From Abyssisolibacter fermentans (GTDB lineage: Bacteria; Bacillota; Clostridia; Tissierellales; MCWD3), in the NCBI RefSeq assembly GCF_001559865.1, contig NZ_LOHE01000049.1, forward strand, positions 1-64,000: a DNA stretch of 64,000 nucleotides. Direction: 5' to 3'. Shown here one piece after another: positions 8,929-18,382 of the stretch. Under the pieces are notes generated by a model, which was not told the DNA's origin, did no database searches, and was given only the letters and a program-made list of their open reading frames with translations. Made by a program: the position numbers and the translations under genes. The number at the start of each line of letters is the position of its first letter. The stretch's first letter is position 1.

Positions 8929-9742
8929 CTACTTTCCTTGAATGCTTTCTATCTATGATAAATAATATTAAAGCAAATGCAAATATAACCATAGCAAATA
9001 CATATGCAGCAGATGTAAGTTTCTCATACTGTAAATCTCTAAATTTATTATTCATATAATGCTGAAGCATATATATCTTTGGATTTGGATAACTACCCTG
9101 CAACACATATATGTCCTTGAATACTTTAAAAGAATTAATAATTGAAACAATTGAAACAAATACAGTGATAGGTGTACACAATGGAATAATTATATAACGA
9201 AGCCTTTGAAAATAATTTGCTCCATCAATCATTGATGCCTCAATGGCTCCTTTATTTATATCTGATAATCCTGCTAAATAAATGATAAGATTGTACCCTG
9301 TATTTCTCCATATAAAGATAAGTATAACTACCAGCATTGCATATTCAGAATCTATAAGGTTAAATCCATTTAACCCAAATACTTTTCTAAAAAAACCTGC
9401 TACTGTTCCTGAAGGTATTGCCATAGGTAATATAATGAAAAGTTTTATGATTCTTGGAGCTTTCAATTCGTGAATTAAAAGTGCAATAATAAATGAAATC
9501 ACTATTATTAATGGTATAGATACCCCCATAAATAAGCAGGTGTTTTTTAAAGCTAACATAAAAACATCACTGTTAAATACATCATTATAGTTCTTAAAGG
9601 CCACAAAGGTACTATCAAAACCGCTTTTACTTACTGAATATTTTATTCCTCCAAAAAAAGGTATAATATAAAGTATAGCAAATCCAATAAGGCTTGGTAA
9701 TATGAATAAATATCCTTTGTATTTTTTTAGTTTTGCCCTCAT
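8918..9742 (-). CDS. Sugar-type (CUT1, MalF-like) ABC permease
   Basis: This is the first gene of the four-gene transporter operon. It has six predicted helices beginning with YLFILPSLIGFAILYIIPFF, and an EAA loop (EASMIDGANYFQRLRYIIIP, about 167-186) typical of MalF-like subunits. The start ATG overlaps the stop of an upstream reading-frame remnant (ATGA), showing that another gene once preceded it. It pairs with the MalG-like permease. Specificity cannot be read from the sequence; the family usually moves sugars, glycosides or related compounds. Confidence 0.88.
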   Translation of the reverse strand: MRAKLKKYKGYLFILPSLIGFAILYIIPFFGGIKYSVSKSGFDSTFVAFKNYNDVFNSDVFMLALKNTCLFMGVSIPLIIVISFIIALLIHELKAPRIIKLFIILPMAIPSGTVAGFFRKVFGLNGFNLIDSEYAMLVVILIFIWRNTGYNLIIYLAGLSDINKGAIEASMIDGANYFQRLRYIIIPLCTPITVFVSIVSIINSFKVFKDIYVLQGSYPNPKIYMLQHYMNNKFRDLQYEKLTSAAYVFAMVIFAFALILFIIDRKHSRKVGEN

Positions 9743-9876
9743 TTCATATCAATCCCTCTCATATGTAAGACATGTGTTTCTTCTAATTGAATCAAAGTAT
9801 CATTGCCACTCTCAAGGTCAGGCTCTTCAATCTTCAGTTCTTTTAGAGTTTCTTTGTCTAACTTTGTAGTAAAATT
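9739..9876 (-). pseudogene. C-terminal relic of an unknown gene fused to the permease operon
   Basis: A 45-codon frame (KLDKETLKELKIEEPDLE..., ending RGIDMK) has no start codon and overlaps the permease start by four bases. Upstream, a good ribosome site and ATG at 9909 (MKKDSM) are followed by two in-frame stops at 9889-9891 and 9877-9879. The end-to-start overlap suggests the tail of a former first gene of this operon. I do not recognise the family. Confidence 0.45.
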
Positions 9877-9939
9877 TCATGTCAATTGTCACATGCTGTC
9901 TTTTTTCATTACTCCTTTCTCTTCTATATTTATCTTTAT

Positions 9940-9985
9940 ATATACTCAATAATAGATTGATTGAACCCTAAGTTTTATATAATCT
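9940..9985 (-). promoter_or_regulatory. Conserved upstream box before the permease operon
   Basis: On the minus strand it reads TTAGGGTTCAATCAATCTAT, then TGAGTATATATAAAGA. It is the same element as at 3698-3762, 13225-13270 and 14886-14932, placed about 200 bases before the permease gene. The TATATA part could be the -10 region. A common regulator of transporter and binding proteins is inferred. Confidence 0.45.
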
Positions 9986-10115
9986 TGTATTCATGACTTT
10001 TTCGTTAGTACTATGACATTATTACTTAATTTTAATAAATATGTTACCTTTATATAATTATATTAATAGTTGGTAAATATTTTCCCTTTATTATTACATT
10101 TTTTTAATATTAAAC

Positions 10116-10154
10116 AAATATTGCATTATAAAGAAATTCTATAATCCAGTATTT
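10116..10154 (-). terminator. Hairpin after an SBP gene (type B, imperfect)
   Basis: The inverted repeat (AATATTGCATTATA ... TATAATCCAGTATT) lies about 35 bases beyond the SBP stop at 10188. It is a degenerate version of the perfect hairpins at 13406 and 15070. Probable transcription terminator; no strong U-tract follows. Confidence 0.45.
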
Positions 10155-10187
10155 GATAATTTTCCTTGGAAACTTAATTTGCTTCTT

Positions 10188-11588
10188 TTATTCATTGAGC
10201 CATATATTGTAGTTATGTTCTAGCTTCTGTAATTCCCTACTTAACTCATCATCTGTATAAGCTTCATCTGCAAAGATAAATTTGACGAAGTCTTTTTTTA
10301 TCATTTCTTCTAATTTCATTGTCATTTTGTTATTGCAGCAGCGCTTATATTTCCCAGCTTTAACTTGACTTAAAATATATTTTCTTAATGCTATAGCTTT
10401 TTCATTAACGTCTTTTCTTACTAAATGTTTGATGCCCTCTTTTTTTTCTTTTGCAATTTTTTCATTTATTTCTTGTTCTATTTTATCAATTTCATCCTCT
10501 ATTTCTTTGTTTACTGGATATGAATAATCTGTAGATTTAAACATTTCCAATTGAGTCTTATCGCTAAGTAATCCATTTATAAATTCCATGCCTAATTCAA
10601 TATTTTCACCATTTCTATTTACTATAAATCCACATATATTAAGCAGTTCATCATTCCCATTTATTATATTAGGTAAAACAACATTATTATTTCCATTGAT
10701 ATGATTAGATACTTCTAATGATTTTAAACCATTCATAAAAACTAAAAGTTTTTTGATAGATTTATTTTCATTTTTCCATTCTAATTTGATTACCTCCTTG
10801 CACTGTGGTGAATTATATTTAAAAATCATATTGCAAAAGTCTTTATAAGTATAATATTTGTTTATAATATATTTACCTGAAAATATTTCATCTCTTATGT
10901 TGTTTATATAATTAATAACTTTTGAATTATTTAAATCCACTCTTTTTATTGATTCATTTAATATCTCTAAATCATTAATCATAGATGTTATAAGCTCATT
11001 ATAATCAATTACGCTAAAATACTCTGGTTCTACTTCTAGCCATTTGTCCTTTATATTTAGGTAGTCTTCTTTTGTCCAGTTAAGTTTGGGATCATCAATT
11101 TTTAATTTGTCAATCGCTCGTCGATTAAGTACCACTGGATGATGAATCATACCTACTGGTATAAAATAATGTCCATCAGCAAGTAAACTGTCATATATTT
11201 TTGTAAGATTTGGTATCTTTCCCTGTGTGTCTACTGCAATCCCACGTTCTATATATTTTCTATATGCACTGTCATCCGAAATAAATATTAAAGTTGGACC
11301 TTCGTTTAGATACAATTTTGTATTCATTTTCTTTTCATAATCATCTTCATTATTTCCACTGATTATATCAAATTTAACTTTCACACCTGTTTCTAATTCA
11401 AATCTTTCTGTATAACCATATATACTACAATAGAAAAATTCCATATCACCAAACTCATCATCTTTTATTAAAATAGTTATCTCTTTCTGTTCATTATTTG
11501 TTGCAATATCATTTGAATTATTTGAGCAACCGATAGTTAACAATCCTAATATAATGTATAAGATTAAAACTGTCTTGTTTTTCATCAT
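10188..11588 (-). CDS. Lipoprotein solute-binding protein, array copy 10 (long-linker type)
   Basis: A 466-residue lipoprotein with lipobox LLTIGC. Array motifs present include EITILIKDD, GPTLIFISDD, IPVGMIHHPVVLNRR and the ending KLEHNYNIWLNE. The linker is of the long type (EKIAKEKKEGIKHLVRKD). It is closest to copies at 11746 and 16625, sharing the motif SKVINYINNIRDEIFSGKYIINK. The ATG at 11588 (first of two) follows GGAGGTTAGT; the GTG four codons earlier forms part of that ribosome site. It is the copy nearest the permease operon but is separated by a hairpin and box, so it is probably its own transcript. Confidence 0.85.
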   Translation of the reverse strand: MMKNKTVLILYIILGLLTIGCSNNSNDIATNNEQKEITILIKDDEFGDMEFFYCSIYGYTERFELETGVKVKFDIISGNNEDDYEKKMNTKLYLNEGPTLIFISDDSAYRKYIERGIAVDTQGKIPNLTKIYDSLLADGHYFIPVGMIHHPVVLNRRAIDKLKIDDPKLNWTKEDYLNIKDKWLEVEPEYFSVIDYNELITSMINDLEILNESIKRVDLNNSKVINYINNIRDEIFSGKYIINKYYTYKDFCNMIFKYNSPQCKEVIKLEWKNENKSIKKLLVFMNGLKSLEVSNHINGNNNVVLPNIINGNDELLNICGFIVNRNGENIELGMEFINGLLSDKTQLEMFKSTDYSYPVNKEIEDEIDKIEQEINEKIAKEKKEGIKHLVRKDVNEKAIALRKYILSQVKAGKYKRCCNNKMTMKLEEMIKKDFVKFIFADEAYTDDELSRELQKLEHNYNIWLNE

Positions 11589-11685
11589 ACTAACCTCCAC
11601 TTCAAGAAATAGTTACACATTTATCTAAAAGATCTCAAATAATAGCTAAATATCCAGCATTGCTGTTTAATTTTTAAAACTATTT

Positions 11686-11723
11686 AAGCAGAAAAACAAA
11701 ACTTAAGTTTTATTTTTCTGCTT
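11686..11723 (-). terminator. Long hairpin after an SBP gene (type A)
   Basis: AAGCAGAAAAACAAAACTT pairs with AAGTTTTATTTTTCTGCTT, an almost perfect 19-bp stem, 20-60 bases past the stop at 11746. Four further copies (18617, 20095, 22129, 25564) share the outer AAGCAGAAAAA arms. Probable terminator. Confidence 0.6.
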
Positions 11724-11745
11724 TATAACATCATGCCATCATTTT

Positions 11746-13140
11746 CTATTCATTCAGCCACATATTATATTCATTCTCTAGTTTCTGTAATTCTCTGCTT
11801 AGCTCATCATCTGTATAGGCTTCATCTGCAAATATAAATTTTGCAAAATCTTTATATATCATATTTTTTATTTTTATAGCTGTTTTGTTATTATTACAAC
11901 GCTTATAATTTCCAGATTTTACTTGACTTATAATATATTTTCTTAAAGCTATAGCTTTTTCATTAACATCTTTTCTCACATAATGTTTAATGCCCTCTTT
12001 TTTTTCTTTTGCAGCTTTTTCGTTTATTTCTTTCTCTATTTTATCAATTTCTTCCTCTATATCTTTATTTACCGGATATGATCTATTAGATTTAAACATT
12101 TCTAATTGAATTTTATCGCTAAGCAATCCATTTATGAATTCCATGCCTAACTCAACATTTTTGCCGTTTCTATTTACTATAAATCCACATATTTTAAGAA
12201 GATTATCATCTCCTCTTATGATATTAGGTAAAAAAACATCACCAGTTATAATCTCTTTAGACACCAACAATGAACTTAAACCATTTGTAAAAACCCATAA
12301 TTTTTTGATGGATTTATCTGCATTCTTTAATTTTAAACCAATTGCATCTTTATACTGTAATGATTCATGTTCAAAGATCATATTGTAAAAGTCATTATAA
12401 GTATAGTATTTGTTTATAATATATTTACCTGAAAATATTTCATCTCTTCTATTGTTTATATAATTAATAACTTTTGAATTGTTTAAATCTACTTTTTTGT
12501 TTGATTCATCTAATATATCTAAATCATTAATCATTGATATTATAAGCTCATTATAATCATACTCGCAAAAATATTCTGGTTCTAAATTTAACCATTTGTC
12601 CCTTATCCTTAGATAGTCTTTTCTTGTCCAGTTAATTTTTGGTTCATCAATTTTTAATTTATCAATTACTCGTCTATTAAGTACAACTGGATAATGTATC
12701 ATGCTTACTGGTATAAAATAATGTCCATCAGTAAGTAAACTATCATATATTTTTGAAATATTTGGTATCTTTCCTTGTGTATCTAGAGCAATCCCCCGCT
12801 CAATATATTTTTGATATTCACTGTCATCCGAAACAAATATTAAAGTCGGACCTTCGTTTAGGTACAATTTTGTATTAATTTTATTTTCATAATCTTCTTC
12901 ATTACATCCACTAATTATATCAAATTTAACTTTTACCCCTGTTTCTAATTCAAATCTATCTGTATAACCATATATTTTACGATATTCCATTTCCATTTTT
13001 GACAAATCATTATCTTTTATTAAAATAGTTATTTCATTATCATCAGCATTTGTTTTAATATCTTTTGAATTATTTGAACAACCCATAGTTAACAATCCTA
13101 TTATAATACATAAGAATAAAATTAACTTTTTTTTCATCAT
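11746..13140 (-). CDS. Lipoprotein solute-binding protein, array copy 9 (long-linker type)
   Basis: The lipoprotein (464 residues) has lipobox LLTMGC and the array core motifs GPTLIFVSDD, IPVSMIHYPVVLNRR and NWTRKDYLRI, with the ending ENEYNMWLNE. The long linker reads EKAAKEKKEGIKHYVRKD. In the otherwise invariant PVGM motif, Gly is replaced by Ser (PVSM). The start ATG at 13140 follows GGAGGTTTGT, the leader shared with copies at 13472 and 10188. It has its own upstream box (13225-13270) and a type A hairpin downstream, so it is likely a monocistronic unit. Confidence 0.85.
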   Translation of the reverse strand: MMKKKLILFLCIIIGLLTMGCSNNSKDIKTNADDNEITILIKDNDLSKMEMEYRKIYGYTDRFELETGVKVKFDIISGCNEEDYENKINTKLYLNEGPTLIFVSDDSEYQKYIERGIALDTQGKIPNISKIYDSLLTDGHYFIPVSMIHYPVVLNRRVIDKLKIDEPKINWTRKDYLRIRDKWLNLEPEYFCEYDYNELIISMINDLDILDESNKKVDLNNSKVINYINNRRDEIFSGKYIINKYYTYNDFYNMIFEHESLQYKDAIGLKLKNADKSIKKLWVFTNGLSSLLVSKEIITGDVFLPNIIRGDDNLLKICGFIVNRNGKNVELGMEFINGLLSDKIQLEMFKSNRSYPVNKDIEEEIDKIEKEINEKAAKEKKEGIKHYVRKDVNEKAIALRKYIISQVKSGNYKRCNNNKTAIKIKNMIYKDFAKFIFADEAYTDDELSRELQKLENEYNMWLNE

Positions 13141-13224
13141 ACAAACCTCCACTTCAAAAATAGTTTTATTTAAGGCTTTGTAATATGATAAATGATTCTT
13201 TTACTTTATACCCTTTCTCATATA

Positions 13225-13270
13225 GTTAAGCTTTATATACTTCGATTGATTAAGCCCTAGTTATAATGAA
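13225..13270 (-). promoter_or_regulatory. Conserved upstream box before an SBP gene
   Basis: On the minus strand: AACTAGGGCTTAATCAATCG, then AAGTATATAAAGCTTAACTA. It lies about 85-130 bases before the SBP start at 13140. It is nearly identical to 14886-14932 and related to the boxes before both transporter cassettes, differing by a six-base gap after the CAATC core. Confidence 0.5.
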
Positions 13271-13405
13271 TTTTATATTTTTGTAATTATTTTCATTAAT
13301 GTTTAACTTTAATTAATTTGTATTATTTGTATATTTATATTAACAAATGTAAAATTCCTCTATTTCATGTTTTCATTACATTTTTTTAATATTCTGAATA
13401 AAGCT

Positions 13406-13442
13406 AATACTGGATTATAAGAAAATTTTATAATCCAGTATT
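13406..13442 (-). terminator. Perfect hairpin after an SBP gene (type B)
   Basis: AATACTGGATTATAA pairs exactly with TTATAATCCAGTATT across a short loop, about 30 bases beyond the stop at 13472. The same hairpin occurs at 15070-15103. Probable terminator. Confidence 0.6.
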
Positions 13443-13471
13443 TTAAAGTGTCTAATATTAATTTATTTAAT

Positions 13472-14800
13472 CTATTCATTTAGCCACATATTATACTTAT
13501 TCTCCATCTTCTGTAATTCTCTACCTAACTCTTCATCTGTATAGGCTTTATCTGCAAATATAAATTTTGCAAGATCTTTGGATATCATATCTTTTACTTC
13601 CTGAATTTTCTTGCTATTAGAATTACGTTTATAGTTACCTGTTTTTATTTGCTGTAAAATATATTTTCTTAGATTTACAGCTTTTTCATTAATGTTTTTT
13701 TCTTTCTCTATTTTCTCAATTTCACTTTCTATATCCTTATTTACTGGATATAAATCGAATTTTTTTTGATACATTTCTAATTGTATCTCATCACTGAGCA
13801 ATCCATTTAAAAACTTCCTTCCTAACTCAATATTTTTTCCATTTCTATTTACAATAAATCCACACGTATAAAGTAATGCATCCTCTCCATCCATGATACG
13901 AGGTAAAACAATATCATCATTTATATTAATATATTCAGATGTTTCTATAGATTTTAAACCCCTCTGCACATACCAGTACTTCCTTAAAACATTTTCTTTT
14001 TTCAATTCTAAGTCTCTTGATTCTATATGTTCTACTGACTTTTCATTAAACAACATATTAAAATAGTTTTCATAAGTATAATCTTTATTCATGATATATT
14101 TACCTGAAAATATTTCTTCTCTTACATAATTAATATATTGAATAACTTTATCATTACAAAGATTCACCTTCTTTTTGGACTCATCAAATATATCTAAATC
14201 ATCTAACAATGCAAGATATTCTTGATATATCCAATTATGTAAATATTGAGGTTCAATTTTTAGCCATTTTTCTTTAATATTGATATAATCTTCTCTAGTC
14301 CAATTAAGTTTAGGAGCATCTATTTCTAATTTGTCAAATGTAGGTCTATTAAGTGCAACTGCCCAATGAATCATACCTACTGGAACAAAACCATACCCCT
14401 CATCTAGTAAACTATCATATACTTTTGTAATATTTGGAATCTCACCTTCATTTTTTACTGCAATCTCTTGTTTTATATAATTTTGATATGTACCATATAA
14501 CGAAATAAATATTAAAGTTGGTCCTTCTTTTAGATATAATTTTGTATTAATTTTTTTATCATAATCATCATCATTATTCCCATTAATCACATCAAAGTTC
14601 ACTTTAACACCATTTTCTCTTTCAAATCTTTCTATATAAATTTTTATAGTATCACCTATACCCATATGAGAACGCTCATAATCTTTTACTAAAATAGTTA
14701 TCTCTTTCTGGTCAGAATTTGTTTTAATATCATTTGAACAACCCATAGTTAACAACCCTAATATTATGCATGAGATTAAAACTACCTTTTTTTTCATCAT
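13472..14800 (-). CDS. Lipoprotein solute-binding protein, array copy 8 (short-linker type)
   Basis: With 442 residues this copy lacks the 25-residue charged linker of its neighbours (EIEKIEKEKNINEKAVNLRK instead). Lipobox LLTMGC. The N-terminal variable segment (YERSHMGIGDTIKIYIERF) differs strongly from the other copies, while GPTLIFIS, PVGMIHWAVALNR and KMENKYNMWLNE are kept. The frame is open for another 25 codons upstream, but the ATG at 14800 directly after GGAGGTTTGT is clearly the start. Its box (14886-14932) and type B hairpin make it a self-contained unit. Confidence 0.85.
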   Translation of the reverse strand: MMKKKVVLISCIILGLLTMGCSNDIKTNSDQKEITILVKDYERSHMGIGDTIKIYIERFERENGVKVNFDVINGNNDDDYDKKINTKLYLKEGPTLIFISLYGTYQNYIKQEIAVKNEGEIPNITKVYDSLLDEGYGFVPVGMIHWAVALNRPTFDKLEIDAPKLNWTREDYINIKEKWLKIEPQYLHNWIYQEYLALLDDLDIFDESKKKVNLCNDKVIQYINYVREEIFSGKYIMNKDYTYENYFNMLFNEKSVEHIESRDLELKKENVLRKYWYVQRGLKSIETSEYININDDIVLPRIMDGEDALLYTCGFIVNRNGKNIELGRKFLNGLLSDEIQLEMYQKKFDLYPVNKDIESEIEKIEKEKNINEKAVNLRKYILQQIKTGNYKRNSNSKKIQEVKDMISKDLAKFIFADKAYTDEELGRELQKMENKYNMWLNE

Positions 14801-14885
14801 ACAAACCTCCACTTCAAGAATAGTTTTATTTAAAACTTTGTAATATGAATAAATGATTATTTTACTTAATACCATTTCCCTTTTA

Positions 14886-14932
14886 TAGTTAAGCTTTATA
14901 TACTTCGATTGATTAAGCCCTAGTTATAAAGA
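14886..14932 (-). promoter_or_regulatory. Conserved upstream box before an SBP gene
   Basis: The minus strand reads ATAACTAGGGCTTAATCAAT and CGAAGTATATAAAGCTTAAC, nearly identical to 13225-13270. The near identity continues into the rest of the spacer, so the two spacers are recent copies of each other. Confidence 0.5.
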
Positions 14933-15069
14933 ATCTTCTATTTTTTATATTTATTTTCATTGATGTTTAACTTTAATTAATGTGTATTATTTGTATCTTT
15001 ATATTAATAAATGGTAAATGCCTCTATTTCTTGTTTTCATTACATTTTTTTAATATTTTGAATAAAGGT

Positions 15070-15103
15070 AATACTGGATTATAAAAATTTATAATCCAGT
15101 ATT
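15070..15103 (-). terminator. Perfect hairpin after an SBP gene (type B)
   Basis: AATACTGGATTATAA and its exact complement, separated by four bases, about 33 bases after the stop at 15136. Same element as 13406-13442. Confidence 0.6.
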
Positions 15104-15135
15104 TTAATGTGTTTCTAGTCTATAATTTATTTATT

Positions 15136-16545
15136 CTATTCATTCAACCACATATTATATTTATTCTCTAGCTTCTGTAATTCTCTACCTAATTCTTCTT
15201 CTGTATAAGGTTCATCTGCAAATATAAATTTTGCAAAGTCTTTGTGTATCATTTTTTTTACTTCATTAATTATCTTACTATTAGAGCAATGCTTATAATT
15301 TCCAGTTTTTACTTGACTTAGAATGTATTTTCTTAATGCTATCGCTTTTTTATTAATATCTTTTCTTACATAATGTTTAACACCTTCTTTTTTTTCTTTT
15401 ACAATTTTATCATTTATTTCTTTCTCTATTCTTTCAATTTCATTCTCTATTTCCTTATTTACTGGATATAAATCTCCCCATTTTGATTTAAACATTTCTA
15501 ATTGAATCTCATCGCTAAGTAATCCATTTAGAAACTCCATACCCAAATCAATGTTTTTCCCATTTTTATTTACAATAAATCCATATGTACGAAGTAAGTC
15601 ATTTTTCTCATATATAGTATTAGGTAAAAAAATATCATCCTTCGCATTAATATACTTAGATATTTCTAAGGATTTTAAACCATTGGTCCAACATTTTTTT
15701 CTCAGATTTTCATTGTTATATCTACGAAATAAGTTCTTTGATTCTTTACTTTCTTTTGAACCTCCTTCAAAAATCATATTATAATAATTTTTAAAGGTAT
15801 AATCTTTATTTATAATATATTTACCTGAAAATATCTCTTCTCTTACATCATTTATATATTGAATAACTCTTGAATTATTTAGACTTACTCCCTTGTTTGA
15901 TTCATCTAAAATCTCTAAATCATCAATCATAAATGTAAAAAGTTCATCATATTCATATTGACTGAAATATTCCGGTTCAATTTTTAACCATTTTTCTTTA
16001 ATTTTTAAATATTCTTCTCTAGTCCAGTCAAGTTTAGGGTCATCTATTTCTAATTTGTCAAATGCACATCTATTAAGTTGAACTGGATAATGACTCATAC
16101 CTACTGGAACAAAATAATGTCCATCATCTAATAAACTATCATATATTCTAATAAGATTTGGAATCTTTCCTTCAGTATTTACTGCAATCCCCTGTTCTAT
16201 ATAATTTTTGTATGAGCTATCGCCTGATATATATATTAAAGTTGGTCCTTCTTCTAAATATAATTTTGCATTCATTTTCTTATCATAATCATCAGACTTA
16301 TTTCCATTAATTACATCAAAATTCACTCTTACCCCAGTTTCTATTTCAAATCTTTCTGTGTACCCACGTATAGCACAACAATCATACTCCATATCTAAAA
16401 AATCATAACCTGTTATTAAAATAGTTATCTCTTGCTTTTCATCTTTACTACCAGCTTCTGTTGTAATATCATTTGAATTATTTGAGCAGCTAATAGTTAA
16501 TAACAACAATATAATACATAAGACTAAAACTCCAATTTTTCTCAT
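15136..16545 (-). CDS. Lipoprotein solute-binding protein, array copy 7 (long-linker type)
   Basis: 469 residues with lipobox LLTISC. There is a small insert after the lipobox (TTEAGSKDEKQ) shared with copies at 20151 and 22184. Core motifs: GPTLIYISGD, PVGMSHYPVQLNR, DWTREEYLKI, SGKYIINKDYTF, and a long linker (DKIVKEKKEGVKHYVRKD). The ATG at 16545 follows AGAGGTGTGATA. Only about 75 bases separate its start from the stop of the upstream SBP (16625-18031), with no box or perfect hairpin between, so these two may share a transcript. Confidence 0.85.
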   Translation of the reverse strand: MRKIGVLVLCIILLLLTISCSNNSNDITTEAGSKDEKQEITILITGYDFLDMEYDCCAIRGYTERFEIETGVRVNFDVINGNKSDDYDKKMNAKLYLEEGPTLIYISGDSSYKNYIEQGIAVNTEGKIPNLIRIYDSLLDDGHYFVPVGMSHYPVQLNRCAFDKLEIDDPKLDWTREEYLKIKEKWLKIEPEYFSQYEYDELFTFMIDDLEILDESNKGVSLNNSRVIQYINDVREEIFSGKYIINKDYTFKNYYNMIFEGGSKESKESKNLFRRYNNENLRKKCWTNGLKSLEISKYINAKDDIFLPNTIYEKNDLLRTYGFIVNKNGKNIDLGMEFLNGLLSDEIQLEMFKSKWGDLYPVNKEIENEIERIEKEINDKIVKEKKEGVKHYVRKDINKKAIALRKYILSQVKTGNYKHCSNSKIINEVKKMIHKDFAKFIFADEPYTEEELGRELQKLENKYNMWLNE

Positions 16546-16624
16546 TATCACACCTCTTTCTTCTTATAAAAAGCACTTGCTTTATAAAAAGTCATGCAAC
16601 TTTAAATGCTCTAAACCTGTTAAT

Positions 16625-18031
16625 CTATTCATTCAACCATATATTATAATTGTACTCTAGCTTCTGTAATTCTCTTCCTAACTCTTCATCTGTATAAGCT
16701 TCATCTGCAAATATAAATTTAACAAAGTCTTTTTGTATCATTTCTTCTATTTGCATTACTATTTTGTTATTACAACGGCGCTTATAATTTCCAGTTTTTA
16801 CTTGACTTATAATATATTTTCTTAATACTATAGCTTTTTCATTAACATCTTTTCTCACTAAATGTTTAACGCCTTCTCTTTTTTCTTTTGCAACTTTTTC
16901 GTTTATTTGTTTCTCTATTTTATCAATTTCATCCTCTATATCTTTATTTACAGGATATGATTCCCCTGTATTCGATTTAAACATTTCTAATTGTATCTCA
17001 TCACTAAGTAATCCATTTAAAAACTCCAAACCTAACTCAATATTTTTACCATTTCTATTTACTAAAAATCCACATACATTAAGCACGTTATCATCACCAT
17101 TTATGACATTAGGTAAATAAATATTATAACTTGCATTGATCCATTTAGATACTTTTAATGATTTTAAACCATTATCAAAAACCCAAAGTTTTTTCATATC
17201 TTTATAATTATTTTTATATTTTAAATCGTAGGTCTCCTTACACTGTGGTGAAGTATAATTTAAAATCATATTGTAAAAGTCTTTATAAGTATATTCTTTG
17301 TTTATAATATACTTACCTGAAAATATTTCATCTCTTATGTTATTTATATAATCAATAATTTTTGAATTATTTAAATCCACTCTTTTTATTGATTCATTTA
17401 GTATCTCTAAATTATTAATCATAGATGTTATAAGCTCATTGTAATCAGTAAAACAAAAATACTCTGGTTGTAATTTTAACCATTTATCTTTTATGCTTAG
17501 ATAGTCTTCTTTAGTCCAATTAAGTTTAGGTTCATCTATTTTTAATTTGTTAAATTCTCGTCTATGAAGTATAACTGGATAATGAATCATGCCTACTGGT
17601 ATAAAATAACCTCCATCAGTAAGTAAACTATCATATACTTTTGTAAGATTTGGTATCTTTCCTTGTGTGTCTACAGCAATCCCACGTTCTATATATTTTT
17701 TATATGTACTGTCATCCGAAATAAATATTAAAGTTGGACCTTCGTTTAGATACAATTTTGTATTCATTTTCTTTTCATAATCATCTTCATTATTTCCATT
17801 AATTACATCAAAGTTCACTTTTATCCCTGTCTCTAATTCAAACCTTTCTGCATAACCGTATATTTTAAAATATTTCCATGTAATATCATATGCAAAATCA
17901 TCTTTTTCTACTAAAATAGTTATTTCATTATCATCAACATTCGTTTTAATTTCATTTGAATTATTTGAACAACCCATAATTAACAACCCTAATATAATGC
18001 ATAAGATTAAAACTACCTTTTTTTTCATCAT
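16625..18031 (-). CDS. Lipoprotein solute-binding protein, array copy 6 (long-linker type)
   Basis: 468 residues; lipobox LLIMGC. It is the closest relative of copies at 10188 and 11746 (DTQGKIPNLTKVYDSLLTDG, IPVGMIHYPVILHRR, VAKEKREGVKHLVRKD). The open frame extends 34 codons farther upstream, but that extension translates the decayed acyl-carrier gene, so the first ATG of the MMKKK pair (18031), 4 bases after the ribosome site CGGAGAT, is the real start. It opens a possible two-gene unit with the SBP at 15136. Confidence 0.85.
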   Translation of the reverse strand: MMKKKVVLILCIILGLLIMGCSNNSNEIKTNVDDNEITILVEKDDFAYDITWKYFKIYGYAERFELETGIKVNFDVINGNNEDDYEKKMNTKLYLNEGPTLIFISDDSTYKKYIERGIAVDTQGKIPNLTKVYDSLLTDGGYFIPVGMIHYPVILHRREFNKLKIDEPKLNWTKEDYLSIKDKWLKLQPEYFCFTDYNELITSMINNLEILNESIKRVDLNNSKIIDYINNIRDEIFSGKYIINKEYTYKDFYNMILNYTSPQCKETYDLKYKNNYKDMKKLWVFDNGLKSLKVSKWINASYNIYLPNVINGDDNVLNVCGFLVNRNGKNIELGLEFLNGLLSDEIQLEMFKSNTGESYPVNKDIEDEIDKIEKQINEKVAKEKREGVKHLVRKDVNEKAIVLRKYIISQVKTGNYKRRCNNKIVMQIEEMIQKDFVKFIFADEAYTDEELGRELQKLEYNYNIWLNE

Positions 18032-18055
18032 ACAAATCTCCGTTTCAATAAATAA

Positions 18056-18180
18056 AATAATCTTTATCCTTAAAATTTTGTATCCTAATTCTTTCTGTTG
18101 GAATAATCTTTCCAGTAATTTTTTTAATTGCATATATGAATTCTATTAAGCCTAAGGAATATATGTCCTTTAAATCAGCT
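18056..18180 (-). pseudogene. Relic of the acyl-carrier-like gene
   Basis: Minus-strand similarity to 26981-27211 covers the segment encoding the ACP-like helices (the GAATTCTATTAAGCCTAAGG block corresponds to PLDLIEF). The frame is broken. It lies between a maturation-gene relic and an SBP, in the order of the intact module. Confidence 0.65.
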
Positions 18181-18382
18181 TGTCTGCTTGTAATCGTTTT
18201 TGTTTTTAATTTATATATTATTTTATCTTATTAGTTTTTACTTAAAAAAATTATAGATATACTTGTCAGTTTTCTGGAATCTATATTCTATTTTATTATA
18301 TTATATCATTATATTTTATTTTTTGTAAATTATTATTAATAATTGTATTTTATCCTTTATTTCCTATTCTTTATTTTGTCCT

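Noticed and set aside
18031-18133. 34-codon N-terminal extension of the SBP at 16625
   Set aside because: It translates the decayed acyl-carrier gene, and the lipobox signal peptide starts at the downstream ATG behind a ribosome site.
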